Assembly: GCA_004352715.1 (NCBI GenBank)
Contig: SCFE01000028.1
Coordinates: forward strand, 906,884 to 970,883
Direction: 5' to 3'
DNA length: 64,000 nucleotides
Source of the DNA: Hofstenia miamia
Lineage: Eukaryota; Xenacoelomorpha; Acoela
Under the pieces are notes generated by a model that was not told the origin of the DNA, searched no databases, and was given only the letters and a program-made list of their open reading frames with translations. Positions 55,986 to 64,000 of the stretch are shown piece after piece; position 1 is the first letter of the stretch; each line of letters begins with the position of its first letter. A program made the position numbers and the translations under genes.

Positions 55986-56827
55986 CTATTCCATCAAGGA
56001 TATTAAAGATGTTATTAATAGTTGTAATATCTGTAAAATTCAGAAACCTCAAGCCTTTCCAGTCCGATATTATTGAAGGCATACATCCTGTTGACAAACT
56101 ATTAGTTGATTTTGTTCGACCCCTCTCCTCTACTAACAATAAAACGTTTATGCTAGTAATGATGGATAAGTACTCATGATACCCATTTGTCTTTCCATGT
56201 AGAAACGTGGACACGAACACAGTTATCATACATTTGAGAGAGCTATTTTCGACGTTTGGACTGCCTTCGGCTACACACAGTGATTGAGGAGGAACCTTTG
56301 ACTCACAGCAGTTTCGCGAGTTTCTGTTAAACATTGGTATTGCTAAAACAAATACTACACCGTACAGCCCACATTCCAATGGTAAATGTGTGAGGATGAA
56401 CTGAACGCTGCTGAGAACTATCAATTTGTTTCTACAGGATCAAGGCAGATGTAAGAGAAATTGCCAAGAAGTTCTTCATGAGTCCCTGGCAAGTAGCCGT
56501 GGTCTATTATGCACTGCTGTGAATAATACTCCTCATAATAGATTCTTCAATTTCAAAAGAAGATCCCCTGCTGGCATGTCCATCCCTGATTATCTTCTGT
56601 CTTCTAGATATGTTTACCTCAAACGACATGTTCAAGCAAAAGGTGATCCAGTTGTGGAAAAGGTGTTCTTCATGGAAACGATTTCACCTTATTTTGCTCA
56701 GATTCAGCATGATTCAGGACAGATTTCCATGATTTCGACGAATCATATCGCGCCATCCGCCTCAAGAGTTGTGGAAGTAGCTCCAGAATTAGATTATGTT
56801 GATACCTTTGTAAAAAATTGGTCCTGA
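55911..56827 (+). pseudogene. Gypsy E integrase
   Basis: HHCC finger (LHREFDHPGI, then SCNICKIQKP), first Asp in LLVDFVRPL, VMMDKYS, second Asp in SATHSD, then TPYSPHSNGKCVRMN, where the catalytic Glu position (NGxxER) is Val. The C-terminal domain runs to 56827 in a clean frame (YVYLKRHVQAKGDPVVEKVF). In-frame stops occur at about 55981, 56176, 56283 and 56401. Confidence 0.85.
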
Positions 56828-57070
56828 AGTCATTACTCAATCCAGCTTCCTACCAAACCTGATAGACATTTGCAATCAATTTTTCCTGAAAACTAGACGA
56901 CGGAGAGAGATCCAGGTGATGCAATTTGTGAGACCCAACATTTACACTTGATAGATCTCCGAAACAACGCGATCAAACATCGTCCCCATCAGGGATTCCA
57001 GTGTTGCGACGATCGACTTGAATAAGGAAAGAACCCAATAGGCTCAACTATGGAAAAAAAGTTGGAGGAA

Positions 57071-57260
57071 TTTGATGAAATGTTGTTGCTTACAGGCCTC
57101 AGTACGATGTCATGTTTACTCTGGCAGTACAATATCATGTTTACTGATGCTTGTGGGGCTATTTATTAAACTGTAATTCTCATATTGCTCATTTTATATT
57201 AGTAATGATCTGACTGCAAAGCTTATTGTATTACTTAGTTAATATTCGGAATTTATCACA
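57071..57260 (+). repeat. 3' LTR of gypsy E
   Basis: Same ends as the 5' LTR, but contains a 25-bp tandem duplication (57100-57124, 57125-57149) and lacks about 27 bases near the AATAAA. Confidence 0.9.
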
Positions 57261-57830
57261 GAATGCATATCATTTACATAAATACTAAAAAGAAAAGGAC
57301 CTTGAGGCATCCCATTGTAAACCTGTAACCATTCTGAAAAAATATCCTTTAATTTAACTCATTAGAATCTTTGATTCAGGGAATTGCTTTCTGCTACTAG
57401 AAAATCCTAAGTAAGATAGTTTTTTTAATTCGTATGATATGATTAATCGAATAAAGGCTTTTGAAAGATCTAAGCAAGCTATAGCAACAAATTTATTAGA
57501 ATCGAGTGATGCTCTCCAAGTTTAAGCAGCATTTAATATTGCATAAGTTGTTGAGAATTTTTTGCAAAATCCAACTTGGATTTTTGATAATAAATTATAC
57601 TTATTTAAATATTCAGTTATATGTAATAATCTTCCAAATATTTTGCTTATTGGAGAAGTAAATGAGATTGGTCGATAATTTGTGGCAATTGATGGATCAT
57701 TTTTCTTAAATGAAAATAGGAGTAATGTGAGCAAGTTTTAAATTATCTGGGAAGTAATTACATTTTATGCATTCATTAAAGATACAATTTAAGATATTTG
57801 CAATGATTTCTGGAATTACTTTAAGAGACC

Positions 57831-58925
57831 ATGAGCGAATGCCGGCGAAATCGATGCGGATGTTAATAATTGATTCCAATCAACTGTCGATTCACAATCA
57901 GCCAAATTCGATCGATTATTATTTGTTTATTATCGAATTTAAAAAGAATTACCCTAGTAACACATATCGTCATTTTAAAAGAAAATGAATCAAACAATCA
58001 TGAACAAAGCGTTAACAGGGCTTGTGGATAATTAGTATGGCTGTAAGGTCAAATAATACTAAAATATTGTTAGCTCCAAATTTTGTTATTAGGTCAAAAC
58101 AACGTTAAAATCAACTATTTAATCCAAGAGCGTCTAAACAGAATTCCTAATATTAAATTATTAAATTTCTATATTTTTGCGAAAATGCTATCAAGCTTTG
58201 ATTTAAAATCAAAGCAAATGCTATAATGTTATTATTGAATGAAGTATTTACCATTCAGAAAAGAATTAGCAAAAAGCCGTCATTTTTCAATTGAAATCCA
58301 AACATTATAATTTGTTATATGTAAGCATAGGTGTAAACCGGTAGGATCAACCGGCACCGGTTATAGCAGCAAAGGTAGGTCAGTCAGTATTTAATGACCG
58401 GCCGGATTAAACCGGTCAAATAAAGACTGAGTGAATCACAAAGATTTAGCTTCTCTAAAATGCAACACATTCTCTAACTAATAAATTATTACACCCATCA
58501 TCCTGCCCCAGTGTCAAATGTCATAAATTATAGTAATAAGAAATTCTAGGAAAATTGAAGTTACCTAATTCTTAAAATTTAAACATTTCTGAATCGATTT
58601 TCTTTCCAAAACAACTCGTCATGTTGAATACCCTGCAAGTATTCTTCAAGAAATAAAAAATCTACTACATTATAAAACGATTAAAACACCGGGAATTACT
58701 CATAAACATAATTCAAGATCAAAGCTTTTCAGATATGTTAAGTACCGGTACAAGGAAAACGCTTTAAGGAAATATATTTTTTTCAATAGAGATCTGTCAA
58801 ACTATATATTTTTTCCTGTTTCCACCCTTGTCCGATTATTTATGCACGGACATTTGAGTTATAGTTTTGAACTAGTTTCTGGCTTGTGCATTGGAGCAAA
58901 AACCCTAATACCTCACATAGTGTGG
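57831..58925. other. AT-rich, with ACCGGT-rich patch at 58335-58420
   Basis: LINE-type 5' sequence ends near 57945. Then noncoding. At 58335-58420 AACCGGT/ACCGGTT occurs four times in mixed orientation starting from GGTGTAAACCGGT, similar to hAT transposon ends, but no partner end was found. Confidence 0.4.
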
Positions 58926-58951
58926 ATTGAATTGTATATTTTTTATTGCCG

Positions 58952-59279
58952 AGGTTGTTGCAGATCACCTAGACACTAAAGGTGGGAGGAATTTCTATGA
59001 AAATCTAAAGTTCCAAAAAAAAATTTATAGTAAGAGCAATTTACAGTATTGCATTTCGAATAATAATTACATTTACATTCTGGAATCTCTCCTAAATTTT
59101 GCTACAAACGGAGTTGTTCTGCTTTTTGATAAGGTAATTTTACTTCAGTTTTCTATGGAAATTACTAATAATATTAAAAGAACCTGTTTATATTACTGAA
59201 GATATAATGTATAAAATTTACGCTTGCAATTTGAGAGACCTCATTCAAATAAAGCAACTGGAACCCTTGTATTTTAATC
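58952..59279 (+). other. Candidate exon region, duplicated across a 21-N gap
   Basis: A frame reading DHLDTKGGRNFYENLKFQKK through ILESLLNFATNGVVLLFDK is preceded by a T-rich tract and TTGTTGCAG (possible acceptor, ending 58961) and followed by GATAAG|GTAATTTT (possible donor at about 59133). That gives an exon of about 170 bases. The protein family is not recognised. The same 328 bases recur at 59301-59626 with one difference. Confidence 0.35.
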
Positions 59280-59300
59280 NNNNNNNNNNNNNNNNNNNNN

Positions 59301-59626
59301 GTTGTTGCAGATCACCTAGACACTAAAGGTGGGAGGAATTTCTATGAAAATCTAAAGTTCCAAAAAAAAATTTATAGTATGAGCAATTTACAGTATTGCA
59401 TTTCGAATAATAATTACATTTACATTCTGGAATCTCTCCTAAATTTTGCTACAAACGGAGTTGTTCTGCTTTTTGATAAGGTAATTTTACTTCAGTTTTC
59501 TATGGAAATTACTAATAATATTAAAAGAACCTGTTTATATTACTGAAGATATAATGTATAAAATTTACGCTTGCAATTTGAGAGACCTCATTCAAATAAA
59601 GCAACTGGAACCCTTGTATTTTAATC
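59301..59626 (+). repeat. Second copy of 58952-59279
   Basis: Identical except AAG to ATG at about 59379. It begins immediately after the 21 N (59280-59300), suggesting overlapping contigs that were not merged. Confidence 0.9.
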
Positions 59627-59980
59627 ATATTGGAAGAGGACACTCAAAATAAATTTGAAGGATGCAGAAAAACATTCAGGTACAAATATCAATTGACACA
59701 CTTACTAAACGAGTAATTATATTTAGTTTTAGCGAAATATTAATTAAATTTTATTTGTGTACTTATAAGTTATTCAAAGCTAAGCGGGGTCAAATGCTAC
59801 ATCAATGTTTTATATATTTTAACTATCATGCAAAGTAAACTAACTAAATAAAAACTAAAACGTTCACAATTTTGAATTCACTGAAAGTGAAAACAGCTAA
59901 TTAAACTTATAAAAAATATCATAATTGTGCTTTGGTAGAAATATAGTTATAATAGATTGAAATTTGTGTAATGCAATATT

Positions 59981-60980
59981 NNNNNNNNNNNNNNNNNNNN
60001 NNNNNNNNNNNNNNNNNNNNNNNNNNNNNNNNNNNNNNNNNNNNNNNNNNNNNNNNNNNNNNNNNNNNNNNNNNNNNNNNNNNNNNNNNNNNNNNNNNNN
60101 NNNNNNNNNNNNNNNNNNNNNNNNNNNNNNNNNNNNNNNNNNNNNNNNNNNNNNNNNNNNNNNNNNNNNNNNNNNNNNNNNNNNNNNNNNNNNNNNNNNN
60201 NNNNNNNNNNNNNNNNNNNNNNNNNNNNNNNNNNNNNNNNNNNNNNNNNNNNNNNNNNNNNNNNNNNNNNNNNNNNNNNNNNNNNNNNNNNNNNNNNNNN
60301 NNNNNNNNNNNNNNNNNNNNNNNNNNNNNNNNNNNNNNNNNNNNNNNNNNNNNNNNNNNNNNNNNNNNNNNNNNNNNNNNNNNNNNNNNNNNNNNNNNNN
60401 NNNNNNNNNNNNNNNNNNNNNNNNNNNNNNNNNNNNNNNNNNNNNNNNNNNNNNNNNNNNNNNNNNNNNNNNNNNNNNNNNNNNNNNNNNNNNNNNNNNN
60501 NNNNNNNNNNNNNNNNNNNNNNNNNNNNNNNNNNNNNNNNNNNNNNNNNNNNNNNNNNNNNNNNNNNNNNNNNNNNNNNNNNNNNNNNNNNNNNNNNNNN
60601 NNNNNNNNNNNNNNNNNNNNNNNNNNNNNNNNNNNNNNNNNNNNNNNNNNNNNNNNNNNNNNNNNNNNNNNNNNNNNNNNNNNNNNNNNNNNNNNNNNNN
60701 NNNNNNNNNNNNNNNNNNNNNNNNNNNNNNNNNNNNNNNNNNNNNNNNNNNNNNNNNNNNNNNNNNNNNNNNNNNNNNNNNNNNNNNNNNNNNNNNNNNN
60801 NNNNNNNNNNNNNNNNNNNNNNNNNNNNNNNNNNNNNNNNNNNNNNNNNNNNNNNNNNNNNNNNNNNNNNNNNNNNNNNNNNNNNNNNNNNNNNNNNNNN
60901 NNNNNNNNNNNNNNNNNNNNNNNNNNNNNNNNNNNNNNNNNNNNNNNNNNNNNNNNNNNNNNNNNNNNNNNNNNNNNNNN
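59981..60980. other. Assembly gap, 1000 N (standard size)
   Basis: Exactly 1000 N; the sequence on both sides (59627-59980, 60981-61740) is AT-rich with no gene seen. Confidence 0.99.
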
Positions 60981-61776
60981 ATATCTTTGATAAACTATGT
61001 TGACATTACTAAAGCATGCAACTTTCACCACTTATGAATATACACATCAAGCATAATGGGATTTCACATTGATGAAAGAACTATCTTGAAAGATTTGAAA
61101 CATTTTGGTAAGCTACGTTTATAATTAAATCTCAGATATTGTTTTAATTCTTAACAGTTTTTTACAATATTAACTTTAGTTAGTTTTACAGATATTTCTT
61201 TTAATAACGTTATCAATTTTATTTTAATGAATTGCTGCGAATTTGCAGTCTGAAGTTAAATTAATTATATACTTTATCATAAACAGAAACGTTTTTTGTT
61301 TGTTAATACACATTTTATTGAATTCATTTAAGCTTTTAATTGTCCTGTGTTTTCTACTATGATCTATCATCCTCATTTGACTTATTAGTCATTTATTTAG
61401 ATACAACCGTGTGAAATTCATAATATGTAAATACACATTGCGTTTGTTTCCTACAGAATTCCCTAAACAAAAATGATAATAAACTAACACATTAGACAAA
61501 TTTAATACTAAGATATATATGGTCATTATAAGTAAAGTTTAGAATAAATTACATGTTTGTCTTGTCTTAAGCATGTATGTGGGTTTTACCATGTACGTTT
61601 ATTAAATATTAGAAATGCGAGTTTTTGCATAAACTAGTTTTTGGTTTTTTCCGAAAAATTATTTTGCTTTATTACCGAAATAAGCCATTATACTTCTAAT
61701 GAGTATTATTATCTCTCTGATTCAAACATTTGTTATTAAATTTTACCGAATAAAACAAGTATGTAAACTAAACAAT

Positions 61777-62060
61777 GTAAACTAAATTAATGTGGTATTT
61801 CCAATGTCATGTATGTTAATAAAAAAACAGGTATGTAAAATAAGTATGTAAACTAAATTAATGTGGTATTTCCAATGTCATGTATGTTAATAAAAAAAAC
61901 AAGTATGTAAACTAAATTATGCCATGTAAATAAGCAAGTAAACAAATTGGTTACATTTAAACAATAGACTGCAAACAATTCTAATCTCGTGGGATTTTTT
62001 GAAAATTTCTCAACCTCTAAAAAAATTGGTTACATTTAAACAATAGACTACAAACAATGC
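61777..62060. repeat. 71-bp tandem repeat and a second repeated word
   Basis: GTAAACTAAATTAATGTGG at 61777 and 61848 opens two 71-bp copies, with a partial third at about 61907. AATTGGTTACATTTAAACAA occurs at 61945 and 62024. Confidence 0.85.
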
Positions 62061-62077
62061 AACAAAACATATTCCAG

Positions 62078-62190
62078 TGACGTCAGAGATACACCCCGTC
62101 AATATTCACGGCCCAGCAGAGGGCAAAGGCCCCCTCGACCAATCAGAGAAAACTGTAACAGTCTGGACTCCGCCTCTCGACCAATCAGAA
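62078..62190 (+). promoter_or_regulatory. Promoter-like cluster: CRE plus two CCAAT boxes
   Basis: TGACGTCA (consensus CRE) at 62078-62085, then GACCAATCAGA (consensus NF-Y CCAAT box) at 62137-62147 and 62179-62189, 42 bases apart in a short tandem repeat, with CCGCC between. The patch is clearly richer in GC than its surroundings. It lies just upstream of the LINE RT frame, so it may be the LINE's own promoter or a chance hitchhiked one. Confidence 0.45.
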
Positions 62191-62204
62191 AAAAGTGTAA
62201 CAGG

Positions 62205-62963
62205 GTACGAGTCTTTTCATACTACTTTTAGGTTACCTACTTTAAAAGAATTACAAACTATTGTATGAAACTTAGACGTTAATAAATTTTCAGGTTCGAC
62301 TCATTTACCTTACTTTATAATTAAAAAATTTTTTCATGTATTTGGTGACCATTTATCATTTGCATTTAATCAATGTATAGTTGAAAACGAATTTCCAGAG
62401 ATAATGAAAAATTCAGATATAACACCTTTGTATAAAAATGGCGATCCCCTCATTGCTAAAAATTATAGACCAATTTCAATACGCATCCTTTTAGTAAGCT
62501 ATTTGAAAGGTTATTTCACATTCAAATCAATCAATATCTTGCATCTGAGAATATTTTATCATCCATGAACAATATGGTTTTCGCGCTAAACAGTACAAAT
62601 GATGCAATTATTTCAATTACTGAAAAAATATCCGCGAATAAATCTCAAAGTAAATCCAGTTGCATAGCCCTTCCACACTTAAGAAAGGCTTTTAATTCAA
62701 TGAATTTTGAAACTTTATCGATTAAACTTAAAAATTATGGATTTCAACAAAATTCAATTAAGTTAATTATGAGTTTCTTAAAAAATAGAAAACAGCTTGT
62801 ATTAATGAATAGCATGAAATCAGATTACATTACAACCGATCGAGGAGTACCTCAAGGCACAGTAATAGGGCCCGTTCTATTTGCATTTTATGTAAATGAC
62901 ATTATTGAACATGTAAACCATAGTGCAATTTATCGATTTGCTGGCCTGTTATCAAATTCATGA
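62205..62963 (+). pseudogene. LINE reverse transcriptase, truncated
   Basis: Reads TLKELQTIV, a stop, then FSGSTHLPYFIIKKF, NEFPEIMKNSDITPLYKNGD, KNYRPISI (fingers), a frameshift near 62490, then RKAFNSMNFETLSIKLKNYG (motif A region, with the usual catalytic Asp replaced, LRKAFN), KQLVLMNSMKSDYITTDRGV and PQGTVIGPVLFAFYVNDI (the GVPQG block). It stops just before YxDD, which reads YRFAGL. It resembles Jockey-like RTs and differs from the other two LINEs here. Truncated at its 3' side. Confidence 0.8.
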
Positions 62964-64000
62964 ACATGTCTGACATTGTCCTGATAAATTAACTCCAATT
63001 TTTCATCGTAGTTCGTAGTGGATTGTGTACTATTTACCATTTTTTCATTGTCCTCTTTTCGCCATTATCAACACAGTTGGCACAAAACATAAAGAAATGC
63101 TCTTTATAATTGATAATCGCATCAACACAACTACACATCTACTAGAAAACCCTTAATAAGTGTAATTCAGTCTTTCATGAAAAACATGTGAACTTCATCT
63201 TCTAATTTTCTATTTGTTTTTTGCAGCACTACATATTGATGTAGATTTTTCAACATTCACCATTTTGTAGAAAAAAAATTAACTTAACAAATAATTAGAC
63301 TAAAATAATATTAATCTTACAAAGTAAGATTAAGTAAACTGAAATGGTTGCGCTCAAGAATTTTTCCTATTGCCTAACAAATTACAATGCTAACTTATTA
63401 CAACCATTTTTAGTTGCTGTCTAAGCTACATAAAACACATATTTATAGAAAAACTTAAAAAGTTTGAATAGAAAACTGCACAATTTAAAAACTTTACTAG
63501 ATAGATTTACAGTGCCTATAAAAAAACAATTAATGTTCAAAACATTTTGCTACTTAGCTGACCTTCTTGCGATGATTGTCTAGTGAATATTTTGTTTCAT
63601 TTTTCAAATTTTAGTTTGCAACAATAGTCCCGTCCCATCTCAGTTCTATGAAATTTTCTGATCCCAATTTCTCATTTGCCCTACAACATAGATCAAAATT
63701 AAAAAAAATTATTAATAGTTAAACAAGTTGACAGATTTCAAAACTTGCTATCAATTCTTGTAATGAATAAAGTTCTGTTTGTTAATAACAAAACCATTTA
63801 AATAGGTTTTTAAATATAACATACATTGAAATTTTTAAATCCTTGTCAGGGGCATATGTGGATATGGGTCGGGTCTGGATCATGATTAGCTGGAGGTATT
63901 GAAAAAATGTTCCAAAAAATGGGCCGACATTCAAAAATTACTATTACCCAACAGTACATGCAAATTAACACACGTGCAGAGAAGGCGAAATAATTTACAA
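62964..64000. other. AT-rich, no recognised gene
   Basis: No open frame or motif on either strand to the window end. Confidence 0.55.

Larger units (their letters stand above)
53245..57260 (+). mobile_element. Ty3/gypsy retrotransposon E, complete structure, decayed
   Basis: 4016 bp with 190-bp LTRs at 53245-53434 and 57071-57260 (TGTGATGAAATG... to ...AATTTATCACA), a 5-bp target duplication GAATG (53240-53244, 57261-57265), a polypurine tract AAAAAAAGTTGGAGGAA before the 3' LTR, and gag, protease, RT, RNase H, integrase in gypsy order. It sits inside LINE copy 2. Stops and frameshifts are present in every domain. Confidence 0.92.
50621..57830 (-). mobile_element. LINE copy 2, interrupted by three later insertions
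   Basis: LINE sequence homologous to 17747-19220 occurs in pieces: 50621-51053, 51660-52019, 52917-53244 and 57261-57830. The last piece, on the minus strand (57734-57522), has NYRPISFTSPISKIFGRLL, YNLLSKIQVGF and STTYAIL, an RT fingers/palm entry. The pieces are separated by a family C LTR plus gap, a 0.9-kb insert and gypsy E. The C-terminal piece YLGxTIDSKL is decayed here. Confidence 0.75.

Overview
This window is eukaryotic and almost certainly from an invertebrate animal. It is AT-rich, is a draft scaffold with eight runs of N plus isolated single Ns, has almost no intact open reading frames, and is packed with broken transposable elements of animal type: IS630-Tc1-mariner transposons, Ty3/gypsy LTR retrotransposons, LINEs and MITEs. 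The only non-transposon coding sequences I can support are two damaged copies of a C-type-lectin-domain receptor gene and one short candidate exon. I cannot name the species.

Layout. At 0-2 kb there is a DD82E (Sailor-type) transposon on the minus strand. From 2 to 13.6 kb lies an old minus-strand Ty3/gypsy element (family A: gag, protease, RT/RNase H, integrase, C-terminal tail). It has been split by a solo LTR of family C (2681-3979), by a two-LTR family C element (7632-10855) and apparently by the DD82E transposon. From 14.4 to 17.7 kb is a related gypsy element (B1), followed by a LINE (17.75-19.2 kb). At 19.5-23.6 kb are two head-to-tail truncated copies of another LTR-type element (family D).

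At 23.4-35.3 kb is the most interesting block. A ~3 kb segment carrying a type II membrane protein with three C-type-lectin-like domains is present twice, about 9 kb apart. Between the copies are a nearly intact Tc1-like DD35E transposon with perfect terminal repeats, a ~130-bp minisatellite, and a protein-primed family B DNA polymerase fragment of the Polinton/adintovirus type on the minus strand. Each lectin copy is broken in a different place. The polymerase remnant abuts a short module that is also found upstream of both lectin copies.

At 35.5-47.9 kb are LINE debris, tandem repeats (including a spaced TTAGGGTTAG array), a DD41D mariner-like fragment, an SGNH-hydrolase-like fragment and a piggyBac-type MITE whose empty site is preserved in a neighbouring repeat unit. 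At 47.9-50.3 kb is a second copy of gypsy B (B2) that shares the B1 lesions. At 50.6-57.8 kb is a second LINE copy carrying three insertions: a family C LTR, an unidentified 0.9-kb insert, and a structurally complete but decayed plus-strand gypsy element (family E, 53245-57260) with 190-bp LTRs and a 5-bp target duplication. The last 6 kb hold a small duplicated candidate exon, short tandem repeats, a promoter-like CRE/CCAAT cluster and a 5'-truncated LINE RT.

The genes do not form a pathway. The window is a stack of nested insertions that can be ordered in time from their target duplications. Several apparent duplications (11.3, 51, 59 kb) look like assembly or allele-stacking artefacts. All domain calls are made by eye from motifs, with no database search.
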